A DNA stretch of 64,000 nucleotides from Symsagittifera roscoffensis. Taxonomy: Eukaryota; Xenacoelomorpha; Acoela; Convolutidae. The notes under the pieces are model-generated. The model saw nothing but the letters and a program-made list of their open reading frames with translations. It had not been told where the DNA came from and ran no database searches. A program made the position numbers and the translations under genes. Where the stretch lies: the NCBI RefSeq assembly GCF_963678635.1, contig NC_087063.1, forward strand, positions 18,829,814-18,893,813, written 5' to 3'. Below are positions 31,606 through 42,386 of this stretch, in pieces (within the stretch, counting starts at the first letter, position 1; each line of letters begins with the position of its first letter).

Positions 31606-32481
31606 TCAAAAAGATCTAAATCTTTTAGACAATCCAATTTCTGCAATTGGTGCCTCCTGTCTATTGTTCTCCTTCACATGAGCTTCCAGCCATCGTATCG
31701 CCATCATAATTCCCACTTTCACTATTGTTATGGGCCGTGACTCGTCTGGTAAACCCATGGAGAGCAGCTCTCCAGAGTCCCAGATCAACACCAGATTACT
31801 ACGTTCGGGGTACCACCATGTTTGCAGCAAGCAATGGCAAAGAAACTCGTCATGTGTTAACATGATGCTCCTCCAGTTACGCTTTCCCAAAGCTTCCAGT
31901 AGTGGTTCCACTTCCATCATCACTCGGTGGACTTCATCATTCTCGTCTACAGTGTTGTAATCTGTAACGGTTGATCCTCTCTGTTTTTGTCTTTCAAAGT
32001 CACTGAAGTTCCAACTGACGTATCCCATGAACTTCTTTCCCCGTATCGATTCTAACTCCTCCTTAGTTCTCTCTGGAACTGCTGAGAATATTTTGCGAAG
32101 TAATTCATAAAACTTTTCCGACATTCTTGCTAGTCTTACACACTTTGGCACCGAGAAGGCCTGATCCACGATCGTTCTCGTATTTTTTACATCCACAGCT
32201 ACAAAATGCACTGGGTATCTGCTCTTGGACATTGGAGCTAATGTCGATCCCACCAAATATCGCGCTCCCGATGTTCTGCGATAAGTTTCACTGTGTCGGA
32301 TGTTCATTTCCGCCTCGATAGCTTCCCTCCATTTTCCTATGTGTTTTTGCTCAGTCTCCAAAACTCTTGGGAACACTTCTACACTGATGGCTGTGACCAT
32401 CTCATGTTTCTGTTCCAGATTCGATAGTGACTTTAAAGAACCAAACATGCTGTAGAATCCTAGTGCAGTCACTAGATTCAC
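31606..32481 (-). pseudogene. Extra ORF segment 10: 291 codons
   Basis: Open from TALGFYSMFGSLKSLSNL through VTAISVEVFPRVLETEQKH, RYPVHFVAVDVKNTRTIV and PITIVKVGIMMAIRWLEAH. Each block has a clear counterpart in the plus copy (53.78-54.6 kb). No domain recognised. Mixed alpha/beta pattern, no transmembrane segment. Confidence 0.5.
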
Positions 32482-33043
32482 CTCGGTTCCTCCATGGCAA
32501 TCTGCGATCAGCTCCGTTTCCCCTTTTCGCTTTCATCACAATATTCCCAAACAAAATTGTCAACTGCTTGTGTTGTTTCTCCAGGGTTTTTACGCAATCT
32601 AGGCCTCCACAAACGTGACCTTCCAGTCCACAGACTTCTGCCAGACAGCTACCAGGTTTAACCAAGTCCTCTGGTCCCCAGCCAGGCAACTCTAGTTTAT
32701 CCTTTCCATTGCTCTTAGAGGCTGTAGTCATCACGTTATGGATGATATTAAGATCACGCAGGTTCCAGTATGAATTTAGTTCCCTCTGTACATCTTCTGT
32801 TGCATGTAGTATCGAATCAGCGTTGGGACTAGGACATCATGAGGGTCTCATCAGTTCCCATATCACCATCAAGCTCATTCTCAGCAATTCATCTGAGAAT
32901 CCCAATCCAAACTCTACTAGTTTGTCGGATTCTGGCACGGAAGGCGCAGTCACCTTTTCCCCCAAGACTAGTCCCAGCTTGGCCTGCTGATTAGGAGCGC
33001 TCCTTATCGTCGCAATTCTAGACGTCCAGAATCTTAGCAACAC
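32402..33043 (-). pseudogene. Extra ORF segment 9: Cys-containing block
   Basis: Pieces at 33,043-32,837 (SAPNQQAKLGLVLGEKV, SDELLRMSLMVIWELM) and 32,734-32,402 (LELPGWGPEDLVKPGSC, then CGLEGHVCGGLDCVKTL). All match the plus copy between 53.27 and 53.75 kb. Four cysteines lie within about 20 residues; the plus copy keeps three of them. Frameshift near 32,530 into segment 10. Confidence 0.45.
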
Positions 33044-33334
33044 TATTTGCTCGTAATCAAATAAGCAATCGCATAAGAAGTAATGTCTTCATTTAAGAAT
33101 GGATTGTACGCTATCCCTATGATTCCTGACACGTAACTGTAGGACTTCTTCCTGATCGGTCTACAGTATTCACTGTATTTTGGCATTGCTCCCATAGATT
33201 CCTTAGTGAGCCTCAGCTCTTTGGCTCTTTGTTTGAGAATCTCCTGATTTTGTCTGTTTTCCGCATGGGTTCTAATTCCACGGGTTCTTTCATGTTCACC
33301 CTCATTGGTTTGCTTTGATGCATATCTAGCAGTG

Positions 33335-33788
33335 CTAGCAAGAGAGGGCTCTCACTCGTTCATCGCCCTCTCTCAGCATATTGACACAAGTATTCAATGC
33401 TGGCACTGAAATTTGCTCTATCATGAATCGGATGAAACAGAGAGCGTCTCTCCGCTTCGCGCATACTACTGCTGCCCCCTCTTGGGTTATCAGATCCCTC
33501 ATGCTCGTCATCAGGAGGACCTTTTCTCCTTTCGATCTTTTTCTTTCTTCTGAATCATATTCCTCGCGAGTCAGTCCGATCATGCAACCTCAGTTGTAAT
33601 TCAGTCCTCACGTAGGGTACTGCTATCAGAGCGTGTAACCTCGGCGTAGTCCTCATCTCTTCCTCAAAGTACCATAACACTACAGCTTTCCATGGAAGGC
33701 TCACCAATTGCTCGATTGTTTCTGCCTGCATCTCAGACGACGCTAGAGTCCCGTATGCTTTCTGCTTGAAGGTGCTGCCTTGCATCAT
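33335..33788 (-). pseudogene. Extra ORF segment 8: FEE-MRT and RRDA-CF-R motifs
   Basis: Two overlapping frames. The first (33,788-33,555) has WKAVVLWYFEEEMRTTP and PYVRTELQLRL; the second (33,583-33,335) has EEYDSEERKRSKGEKVLLM and CAKRRDALCFIRFM. The two motifs, about 213 nt apart, recur with nearly the same spacing in the third element at 63,675 and 63,893. The second is also kept in the plus copy (52.85 kb). They mark a conserved but unidentified domain. Confidence 0.5.
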
Positions 33789-33961
33789 TGTCTCCAGATA
33801 ACCTTGATGGCACTCTTGTCTTCCAGAGCCATTAAATGTCCTCTGGCCGAGTTTCTATACTCCAACATCTCCATGTATCCATCGGCGGGTTCATCTACTG
33901 AAACAGTCTCCAACAGTGTCAGTCGGTTATATTCCACTGGGACTAGCTGTCCTACGACACT

Positions 33962-34189
33962 TCACTTTCCGTGGTTCATGGGAGATGGTTTAAAGTCTTT
34001 CATGGTACTCTGCCCACATTGGCTGAGTATCTCCATTTCCAATGTTGCTCCAGTCAGAGTGCGGTCACTCCGTTTGGATTTATAACCTGTTGATTTTATC
34101 CCTGCCGTGAGAATGGGTGGCACCATCGCTACATCAGTCAACATTCTGTCTGTGCCAGGCAATCGATCATCACCTTGTCCCAAATCCAT
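33962..34189 (-). pseudogene. Extra ORF segment 7
   Basis: Continues segment 6 one frame over: MDLGQGDDRLPGTDRML, matching plus copy 52.53-52.58 kb, then a short basic stretch ending in LTGATLEMEILSQCGQST, again matching plus copy 52.65 kb. No domain recognised. Confidence 0.45.
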
Positions 34190-35447
34190 AGCTTCGTCGA
34201 CTCGTTTTTTTCGTGGAGTTGACAGCTTTTATCGAGATTTCAGAACTCACCTTAGTCTTTCCCGCTTTCCTCAATACCATTTTGCTGCCCAGCTTCATCT
34301 TCATCTCATTGATCTTATCAATCACCAATTTTGATCGCATCGTTCCTTTCCTGGTTCTCGACAGAAATACCACTTCTTCTTTATCCTCTTGATTTGTCAT
34401 CTTGATAGGAGAGTTTGCTTCACTTTCGTCAGTGGCTGAGTCGATCAACAACTCACTCAATCGCCCTTCAAACTCGTCGAGCTTGTCAAGGACTTCCCGC
34501 ATCAGTGGTCGGTTGAGACCTACTTTCAAAATGGACTGGGTTCTGTAGCTCTTAACTACTGTCCAGATTTCTTCCATGAAGGCCACTCTGTCCAATCTAC
34601 ATCCCGTCCTATTTTCATGGTCTCGGTGATGTACCTCCCACTCTTCTTCGGGTAATGTTCCCAAGAAGGGTACTCTGGCAGCGCCTTCTATCCTTCTTCT
34701 CCTTGGTGATTCCATGAGGAGTCTTTGTTCATTGTCTTTAGAATTGCCCAGAGAGCTGCTCTCCGGCAAATTCCGGTTCCTTTCCACAAAAGCCGACAGA
34801 GGCTCCAGTTCCGAAGTACCTTCGTTTGCTGTTTCAGTTGCTTCCAACGTATCCGCGTTGTTTTCAAAGCCACTGAGGAAATTGAAATCAAAGCTGGATA
34901 CTCCTCCTGTCGATGCCTTGTCGTCCTCCTTCTCAACTTGATCGGGATCCTCTTGCATGGGTTCTTCCGATCTACGGCTTCCTCCCTGCCCATCATCTCC
35001 CTTTGATGTATCTTTCGAATTTGAGGGTCCTTGCTTTTCATTCTTGGCCCCTTCCAGAAATCTCGGTATGATTAGTCTGCCGGCTGATTTATCTTCCTCT
35101 TCTCCATTGACCTCTTTTATTTCCTCATAGCCGAAGGATGCCAGGAAGGTTCTCGTCTGGAGCGTTCCTCCCACTGTTAACTCCGGTTTCACACTAGTCA
35201 AAATCAGGGAGGCCCCAGGTAATTCGGCTCTGCCTCTCATTCTCATAGGCGCCAAATTCAGTTCTGCCCATTTCGTGTCAAATGCTCCAGGCTTCGGAGT
35301 CGCGGCATTACTTATTCGCCTTCTCGTTGCCTGATCTGCGGCATTTCGCGTGTACTGTAACACTGCGGCATTTCTACCCACAAAACACGGATCCATCGTT
35401 TCCGCGAATTTCGCTACCCTCCTTTCATTGTTCTCAAACGCTCTCAA
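34170..35447 (-). pseudogene. Extra ORF segment 6: 425 codons with a long acidic/Ser-rich middle
   Basis: The longest open segment in the window. Starts with ENNERRVAKFAETMDP and VGRNAAVL, conserved in the plus copy (51.75-51.9 kb). Residues about 125-230 are acidic and Ser/Glu/Asp-rich, probably disordered. After that come EEEWEVHHRDHENRTGC and a basic RKGTMRSKLVIDKINEMKMKLGS stretch also seen at 52.38 kb. An expanded A run near 34,210 shifts the frame into the next segment. Function unknown. Confidence 0.5.
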
Positions 35448-35461
35448 TCTAGGAGTTTGTA

Positions 35462-36088
35462 CTACCTTCTTATCAGAGGGAAATCAGGGATTTCCTCTGG
35501 CAGCTTCTCGTAGTCACCCCAGTCTTTCGTCTTTTCGCTCACCTTGTGGTATGCTGTAGTGCGACGAGGAATTCTTGTTATCTCACCATTTGTCTTGTCA
35601 TAGGGCCTTAGATTCCAGAGCTTCGGAAAATCTTCAATGTGCCGTCTCTCTACTTCTCCCATACGATCACGGAAGTGATCATCAAAGTTGACGACCGTCA
35701 TTTCTGGCTCTGCTATCTTTCCAAACAACAGATCTTTGCTCATGAGTACTCGCAATACATGCTGCTCACACCAGTTCAGCACACTCCCGTCCACTGCTGA
35801 TATGAGGTTCAGGTGCAGGACCGACCTCCTGTACGCTTCCACCTTAACATCAGGGAACGCAAACGTGACTGCTGGCCCATAGATCACTGTAACAAACTCC
35901 GTGGCTCCTCTGAACAACGCTAAGGGATCGGTCCTCATAGCCAAGCTTAGATCAGTTAGCAGGGGCATGCCCCCAACATGTCGTCTCACATCCTCCTCCC
36001 TTTCAATCGTCTCATCCTCTCCTTTTTCAAAGCGATTCTGCTGTAGGAGATACTGGATAAGAGTATGTCTCAGGTCTCTTATCTTATT
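35462..36088 (-). pseudogene. Extra ORF segment 5
   Basis: In-frame continuation of segment 4 past its stop. Conserved blocks shared with the plus copy include LSLAMRTDPLALFRG, TVIYGPAVTFAFPD and PKLWNLRPYDKTNGE. It ends at PLIRR, where about 20 nt present in the plus copy (51,715-51,745) are missing and the frame is lost. No domain recognised. Confidence 0.5.
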
Positions 36089-36757
36089 TCACGATTCCAT
36101 GGCTTTCTTCACATCGAATCTCCTCACATTCGCTCTCATCAGTCCTCCCAAGTTTCCATGTGTTATTGCAATCAATGTTAGAAGTCCATCTAATCGCAAG
36201 TTCTGAACTTCTTCGGTGAGCAGTACTACCGGTCCCTTCACAAAATTTTCTGCTCCAAACGTCACGAACAAGGCTAGTAGTTCAACGATTGATACTTCCA
36301 CTACTGCTTGAAGGAATTCTTTCATCAAAAATCGAGAGAGTTTTGGGTAGACTTTTGCCAAGAAGGATGCGGTCCATCCGGCTCCCAGCCCTTCCAGCAT
36401 GCTATCTGTCCACTCTAAGCCTTCTTCTCCCTTCACCTTCTGAGTCCAGAAAGTTTCCAGGGTAACTTGGCACACTCTGTTTACAAACCCGGCTGCCTTT
36501 TCCTCGGCATTTTCGACCAGGTTCACCTCCTTCACAAGGTAGGCGTGTATATTCCTGATCATCACTGCGCCTTGCTCAAAAGCATCCGCAGCCAATGCCG
36601 CTACTCGAGGAGTTAGGTGTAGCCACTGGTTAGCTTCTGGCTTGGTTCTCAAAACCATCGCTTCCAAGTGAGCTCTGTTATCCTTGGAGTTGTTTCTTCT
36701 CTCTCCTTCCTCCTTTATGTCCATTCGCGGGAACCATAAGTGATTCGACATCGCCAC
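36089..36757 (-). pseudogene. Extra ORF segment 4: mostly helical region
   Basis: In frame with segment 3. It reads through SNHLWF, a helical HLEAMVLRTKPEANQWLHL stretch, FVNRVCQVTLETFW and EVSIVELLALFVTFGAENF, a hydrophobic run that could be a buried helix or a membrane-associated segment. It is conserved in the plus copy at 50.9-51.4 kb. Ends at TGA 36,089-36,091; the frame stays open beyond it into segment 5. No known domain recognised. Confidence 0.5.
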
Positions 36758-36763
36758 AATTAC

Positions 36764-37753
36764 TCAATGGTCGTCATCTATTCCTGGCTTCAACTTGAGC
36801 TGTCGACTGAAGTTGGATAGTTCCAACCCCAGCACCTCGTCCAATACTAGCATGGGTAGTGAGTGGTCCTTGAATCCTCTCATTGCGTTCGAGATATCCG
36901 ACCACACCGCCGGTGGTCTCAGATTCTCCATCTCTATCTCGCCATTTGGGGCAGATATGATTACATCATATTTCCCTTCTGAGAGCAAAGCCACAATCGC
37001 ATACACGAACTTTAGTCCATCCGGGAGACGTGCATACCTCGGAGACAGCGCAAACACGGCTCTCGGTGTCATCTTGGTGAAAGAGCCCTCTTTCAGGGTA
37101 TCCACTACTTCACTCATTGACTCGAGGATATCTCTTATCGCTGTCCATACAGCGTTTTCTGCCGTCGTAGGCTCTCTGAGTCTGCTCAGTAAAGCCCTAC
37201 TGTGTAGATGATCATTGATGCCAGCAAACACAATTGTGATTGGGTTCATCTCTGTCTGTCTTTGTACCCCGATCGCCATTGACACGGATTGCATTAGGTC
37301 CAGATCGACCGCTGCCAACATTATAACATCCGGCCAAAGCAGAGACTTGGAAGTGTGTACCAAGTCTGAATTCGCTACTATCATAATCTTGGCCTTCCTC
37401 ATTTCTGCCTTGTCGTACGCGGCAAAGATGGTCTCATCTTTCTTTATCGCTTTCAACCCGCCGTATCTTTGAACATCACCTTCCTGATTCTGTTGTTTCG
37501 GGTACGCTCTTTCTTTCACATGACCTGGGGGTGCTTTCACCTGTCTGAACATCTTCACATATTGTTCAATCGGCGCCCTCGTTATCAGGAATCTTCCAGG
37601 TCTCTCTTCTCGATTTCCTTCATCGTGATTCAGTTTCACGTCTTGTAACAGTCTTGCATTCACTGGGCCCATTGTGTTATTAGAGGGCAGTCCCTCTAGA
37701 TCAGCAAACCTCAAGGCCGTCGTGGAGCTGAAGTTTATGCCAGCAGCTATCAA
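36764..37753 (-). pseudogene. Extra ORF segment 3: possible second SGNH-like domain
   Basis: 330 codons directly in frame with segment 2 (separated only by TGA), so no start codon is implied. It contains IMIVANSDLVHTS, then about 50 residues on PITIVFAGINDHLHS. The spacing of NSD-L and G-x-N-D resembles SGNH blocks I and III, but the nucleophile motif is NSD, not GDS, and no clear DxxH was fixed. The segment is strongly conserved in the plus copy (50.0-50.8 kb). It ends at a TGA where the plus copy has CGA, a C-to-T change. Confidence 0.5.
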
Positions 37754-38563
37754 TCAATCCACGCCTGTTATCGAGAATAGTCCGCTGACCGATAACCTTG
37801 CTCCGTTCAGTATCCGCATGGCATCCGCTGCGAAGCTCACCGTCTGAAGGTTCAGTTTCATCAGGTCATCCTGGTATATGTGCCAGGGAGAAGATATTGG
37901 CCTCGACCACATTAGAGAGCTCCTGTTCGGACGTCGCTCCTCTCGACTGGTGCTCGTTGTCTCAGATGTCGTATCCGATCTAGAGGTGCTGGTCGTCTCC
38001 GCTGTCGAGCTGACAGGCCCTAATCTTCGTCTAGGATTAATGGTCCTCCTCATGGGCGCTTCTCCCAATCGATTTCGTACATCCGTTCTGTGCCCGGGTT
38101 CGCTGGAGCTTTGCGGCTTATAGATGGCCACGGCTGGGACCGCTGGCAAGCGTGTTTCCAGGTTAGGAGGTACAAAGGTTTTAATTGTCGGTTCTTTGGA
38201 TGCTTCCTCTTCCTTCAGCACTCCCGTGTCGAAGAGTTCTACTTCCAATTCATCCAATCGCTCTTGGAAGACTCGGTTCAACCAAGCCTGTCCTTCTATG
38301 CTATCAAAGTGGATGCCGTCAGTATTCAGCCTGGCTTGATCCATAGCCCTCAGCTCATTTTCGATATCCATAAGGATCATCATTTCGGCATTCTGAATTG
38401 CAAGATTCCTTAGGATGTTGTTCCACCTGATTACTCCTTCGTTGTGCCTTCTCCCTGCTGCAGTCAATGTCCTCGTGTTCATTGGGACAGTGCAAAGGTC
38501 AGTACCGCGCAGTTGAACTTCTGCCAGAGGGTAGTAAACAAGCACACCATCATTGATTCCCAT
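37754..38563 (-). pseudogene. Extra ORF segment 2: SGNH-like domain, second half, then Ser/Thr/Arg-rich linker
   Basis: Picks up the previous segment at CTVPMNTRT. It contains TDGIHFDS (residues 81-88), whose Asp82-x-x-His85 fits SGNH block V (catalytic Asp and His). With segment 1 the four expected blocks are present in order. A helical stretch (ERLDELEVELFDTG) and a long low-complexity linker rich in T, S and R follow. It ends at a TGA (37,754-37,756) that lies in frame with the next segment; the plus copy has AGG there. Confidence 0.6.
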
Positions 38564-39387
38564 AGTGCTTCTTCCTCATCTGAGCTTCTCGCGATGTTAT
38601 TTGTCCCAACCAGGATCATCACATTAGGGATTCTCCCTGGGGTCATCAACTCCACCATCCGAAACAACTGGGCCATCGTCGCGCCTCCGAAAGCCATCAC
38701 CGTGATGATCCAGGAGGTCCTCAAGTTTGAGAGCACTCTGACCAAGCTGTCTCCCAGTATCAGATGTGATGTCCCAAGTGGTGGTTGCTGCAGGTTTACT
38801 GCCGGGTTCCAGGTCGCTCGATTGAAGCGAACTCTCGGATCCGCCTCCGGAACTCTTGTGAAGTTATTCTTTTGTACATCTATCACCCGGGACACTTTCT
38901 TCGCCGGCATCTTTCGTATCTTCCTGTCTCGGACTTTTGAGCTTTCCATTGGTAGTGTTGTATCGCTAACTCCCCTTTTGGTCATTACGTCTTGGGAGAG
39001 CTGTACGCTGCCCGTTTCGTCGACCGTTCCATAGGGTGCAGTCACCCCGGAACCTGGCGCATTCCTGTTGGCCACTAGTCGTCCAGCTGTCTCTATCAGC
39101 TTCCTCATCGTCTGCTCCCCGACTGGGTCACCCAAGGTATCACTCGGGTCCGGGATTGTCACTCGACCTGTTGTAGTTGGGAGTCGCGTTTCTGTCGTTT
39201 GACTCATTTCTCGAGGCGTCATGAGCTCCATCGGGGACTGCCCACGAGGAATACTCCTTGCAGGTATCACTTTTTCCACGGCTGTTGTCAATGCCACCCG
39301 CTCCGATTGCTCCTTATAGTCCCGCCTCAAGCGTTCAATTTTTTCACCCTGGATTTTGTTGCAGTCTTCATGCAATCTCTTCCACAT
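38479..39387 (-). pseudogene. Extra ORF segment 1: coiled-coil start and SGNH-hydrolase-like domain, first half
   Basis: 302 open codons. Upstream, in frame past a TAA, similar charged sequence continues toward the gap, so the true start is not seen. Residues 1-30 are charged helical sequence. Residues 204-270 form the SGNH-like core: LGDSLV with Ser214 (block I), FGGAT at 233-237 (block II Gly), and LVGTNN at 259-264 (block III Asn). These are the family's nucleophile and oxyanion-hole positions; such hydrolases are serine esterases or lipases. A one-base deletion near 38,497, judged against the plus-strand copy, ends this frame after CAVLT and the domain continues in the next segment. The domain is known from ORF1 of some CR1/L2 LINEs but is unexpected next to a Ty3-type pol. 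Confidence 0.65.
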
Positions 39388-39470
39388 TTCTCTGTCTTAC
39401 TCCGTGGTGAGCATGGTCTTATTCATTTCATCCAGCTCCTTTCATCCCATCTAGATCTTGCATGGTCTGG

Positions 39471-39670
39471 NNNNNNNNNNNNNNNNNNNNNNNNNNNNNN
39501 NNNNNNNNNNNNNNNNNNNNNNNNNNNNNNNNNNNNNNNNNNNNNNNNNNNNNNNNNNNNNNNNNNNNNNNNNNNNNNNNNNNNNNNNNNNNNNNNNNNN
39601 NNNNNNNNNNNNNNNNNNNNNNNNNNNNNNNNNNNNNNNNNNNNNNNNNNNNNNNNNNNNNNNNNNNNNN
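39471..39670. other. Assembly gap, 200 N
   Basis: Exactly 200 undetermined bases, lying between the 5' limit of the minus-strand extra ORF and the 5' limit of the plus-strand gag. The head-to-head arrangement seen across it could be a scaffolding artefact. Confidence 0.95.
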
Positions 39671-39761
39671 GGGTTCGGGGATCAAACTAGTGTAATTAGA
39701 GGCGGATTATGGAAAGACATCGAGACATAGAGGTGAAACTCGAGTTTCGATCAGCACTATT

Positions 39762-40049
39762 TTGCCTGGAACCAATCGGGTGACGCCACCACTACTGAAT
39801 CCATTGGTGGACAACGGGGTATCAATTGAAGAGGCCTTGACCAAAATTGTGAATAGCATGGATGAACAGAGTGAACATATGTCAATAAGAATGAGTGAAC
39901 TAGAAAGAGCGGTTCATAGTGAAAGAGAAAACCTGCGGGAAGAAACTAACAGCAACAGACAGGAAGTCAGTAGAAGCGAAAAACGCTTAAACGAAAGGAC
40001 GGATAAATACGTGGCCAGCAACTTGGCGCGAATGACGAAGGAGTCTTAG
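39762..40049 (+). pseudogene. gag N-terminal segment, coiled coil
   Basis: 95 codons. After a short N-terminal stretch there is a long charged helix (MSELERAVHSERENLREE, SRSEKRLNERTDKY), as in the gag at 61.9-62.2 kb. Ends at a TAG; related sequence continues after it. The role in a complete gag would be self-association of the capsid precursor. Confidence 0.5.
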
Positions 40050-40253
40050 GAAAGTGAGAGACGATTGAGAGGTGATCTGGAACAACCTCGAAGTCAGCGA
40101 GAGCAGACTCTTGGGACTCTTGACACAAAAATAGACGCAACGATGTGTAGACGCACTCAGGCTATCATGGACAGGCTGAATGGTCTCCTGGGAAACAGAA
40201 GTGGATCTAGAAATAGAGGAACACACTAGGGAGAGGCTAGCAGAGAGCCAAAA

Positions 40254-40544
40254 TTGAACTTCAAGGAAAATCCAAACAGAGGAAGGACCTATGGACCCAC
40301 AAGAGGAAGGGGTAACTCATCCAGCAATGCCACCGGAAATAATAGGCCGAAGGGTCCAGCGAATACCAGAGGAGGTTCTACTGGCAGCAGGCCGATCTCA
40401 AGCAAACGACCTGTGATAGACGCAAATGCGACTGGGAGAGGTGATTCCACAAGCTGGAACCACTTGAATCAAGAAAGATCTGAGCCCAGCGATTTGGACA
40501 GAAAGGAAATTCCAGAAACTCAATCAACGGATAATACTGATTAA
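40254..40544 (+). pseudogene. gag linker, Arg/Gly/Asn/Ser-rich
   Basis: 96 codons of low-complexity sequence (RGRTYGPTRGRGNSSS, PANTRGGSTGS) between the coiled coil and the capsid-like region. It is probably disordered and RNA-binding. Broken at both ends by stops. Confidence 0.45.
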
Positions 40545-40604
40545 GCGGGACATTCACGTGATGCAACGGCAAGGGCCACAGCGTATGAACCCCTGAACAG
40601 GTCC

Positions 40605-41000
40605 TTGGAAACTTTCCTCACGAGAAAATCTAGGACTAGTGAACGCAGCGAGGAGTCTAGAAGGGTGTTTAAGAAACCAAGATGCTATAAGGATGAATCC
40701 ACCGGGTTAGAGGTTATGAAACTGCGCATTGAGGAAGAAGACTTGACAGAAAGACAAGAAAGCAGTGCGCTCGCCAGCAGCTCGGAGGGCACAGCCCTAA
40801 ATTGCGTGATGGCCAAAAAGCATTACCAGCGGGAAACAGCAGAGAAAATATTCGAAATCCTGCTGAATTGCTTTGGTTCAGGGGCGCAAGGATACCAAGC
40901 GATGATGCGCTTCGAGAAACAAAGGCAATGTGAAGACAACACCATAGGCAAGTTTTTAGATGACTTGGAAATGCTTAGAAGTCGTAGTCAACCGGACTAG
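40605..41000 (+). pseudogene. gag capsid-like segment
   Basis: Aligns with the gag of the third element (62.63-62.98 kb): FKKPR/FKKPKEF, EVMKLRIEEEDL/EVMRLHLEQDNL, EGTALNCVMAKK/EGTALKCVVAKK, KIFEILLNCFGSG, QAMMRFEKQRQ. The pattern of an L-x-G-x-A start, an ILLxxFG helix and an FxxRxQ helix is that of the Ty3 retrotransposon gag domain. A stop at 41,000 replaces the expected continuation after RSQPD. Confidence 0.65.
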
Positions 41001-41195
41001 TAAATTATCAAGATGAACTTAGCAGTATCATCAAAACTCGTAGATGGCGTGAAGAACAATGAACTTAGGACAATGTTAACAACGCTTAGAAACCTCTTTC
41101 AACCAATGCGCCTACACCGGAGGAACTGCGACTGAAATCCAAGGAGTATCTGTTACTGAAACCCCCTATGAGATCTGGTTACTACAAAAACAGTT

Positions 41196-41450
41196 ATGGC
41201 ACTTTTAACAATGGACCTGCTAGCCAGGGTAACAACTGGAACAAAACTAGGGATGACGTGGACAAGAGACCATCATGTATCAGCATGCCTAACCTACAAG
41301 CAGGGCATGAAGGCGATCGGTTTTTTTCTCGAAGATGAAGATGCGTCGGAAATCGAACATGAAGATTTCATGAGAGGAGTAATTGCAAATTTCGGTTCCA
41401 GGTGTTTCTTTTGCAACCTAGAGGGTCAGTTTCAGTCAGATTGTCCATAA
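41196..41450 (+). pseudogene. gag nucleocapsid segment with damaged zinc knuckle
   Basis: Ends in CFFCNLEGQFQSDCP: spacing C-x2-C-x4-[H]-x4-C of a CCHC knuckle, with Gln where His is expected. An earlier ACLTYKQGMK stretch sits where a first knuckle might have been. The lost His would abolish zinc binding. Confidence 0.55.
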
Positions 41451-42054
41451 TTTTGAGATGATGTGGCAGACATCAAGCACCCAAGGCATGAAGAAGCTTT
41501 ATGAGGTGTAAAAGCCAGCAGAACCTGGAACCGCAGCAAAAGACTTTAAGATTGACTATAAAGTAGCGGCCAACAGGAGTCCAACAGGAACTGGCGACAA
41601 GAGAAATAGAACAGAAAGTCAAGCTCGAACTCGAGAACGACAGAATTTAAGAACAGCTCAACGCCTTTGAAGCATCTGAGGTGGGAGAAACAAAGGCACC
41701 GAGTAGTTTGAGCAAGAAACTGAAAGTGATCTGAGGGAAAACATTCGGGATGGTGCCACAAGGAAGCAAGATACAGTCAATAACCTCAGCAGCGGGACAT
41801 CAGGTAATCAGGAACCTAAGAAAACCTTCGATGCATTTGGATATTTATGCGGGTTATATGCAGTAAATTCGACGTGATGATCGACCTGAATCATGAACTG
41901 ATTAGTATTAGGAACCCATATAGGAAGTATGTTAAGAGACCAATTAACAGAACATTAACTGATGAAAATAAGATTCCATTTTTTTATACAGAAAGGTGAA
42001 AATTCAGCCCGGGCAGGATGTAGTAGCTATTTTTAGGATGAAAAATTTCAACTT
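41451..42054 (+). other. Decayed protease-region of pol, no protease motif seen
   Basis: Sits where an aspartic protease is expected. All frames are broken and I could not find a DTG/DSG motif. Treated as decayed coding DNA. Confidence 0.35.
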
Positions 42055-42315
42055 TTGAGTTATAGTAAGCAATTTTGCTTGGTACCCAACCCAAACACTA
42101 AAAGTTCAGTAGTTTTAGGCCGAAGCTTTTCTGTCACACGAAACGGGCTGTGTGTGAATGTATTATTGTATACACTGGACACAATAGTTTCAATCCAGCG
42201 TGGAAGGAAACTTGGCTACGCTTTGCCAATGAGGACGGACTATGAAGAAACATCAAACCTGAAGAAGCATCAAGTAAAATACTGTCCAACTCATGCAATA
42301 AAGTTTTGGTTTTAA
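42055..42315 (+). pseudogene. pol segment between protease and reverse transcriptase
   Basis: 86 codons: VPNPNTKSSVVLGRSF, LDTIVSIQRGRKLGYALP. It resembles the beta-rich stretch that leads into RT in Ty3/gypsy elements (a G-R-S-F strand and an x-K-x-G-x-A-x-P end). Confidence 0.45.
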
Positions 42316-42386
42316 AAACGATTAATGAAATCCGAAACGAATGAAGGCTTATTCGGGGGAATTGCCCTATATTTCCGGAATAATCT

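Larger units (their letters stand above)
30316..39470 (-). mobile_element. Minus-strand copy of the giant retroelement: extra ORF plus 3' UTR
   Basis: Carries about 8.5 kb of decayed but clearly once-continuous coding sequence homologous, segment by segment, to 48.2-55.1 kb on the plus strand. Codon-level conservation between the two copies, with lesions at different places, shows that both descend from one long functional ORF. Gag and pol of this copy are absent; it stops at the 200-N gap. Confidence 0.8.

Noticed and set aside
34714-35041. ORFs of 75-117 codons overlapping 34,170-35,447 on either strand
   Set aside because: Shadows of extra ORF segment 6, which is conserved at protein level with the plus copy while these are not.
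39199-39730. ORFs running through the second N gap
   Set aside because: Mostly undetermined residues; no support.
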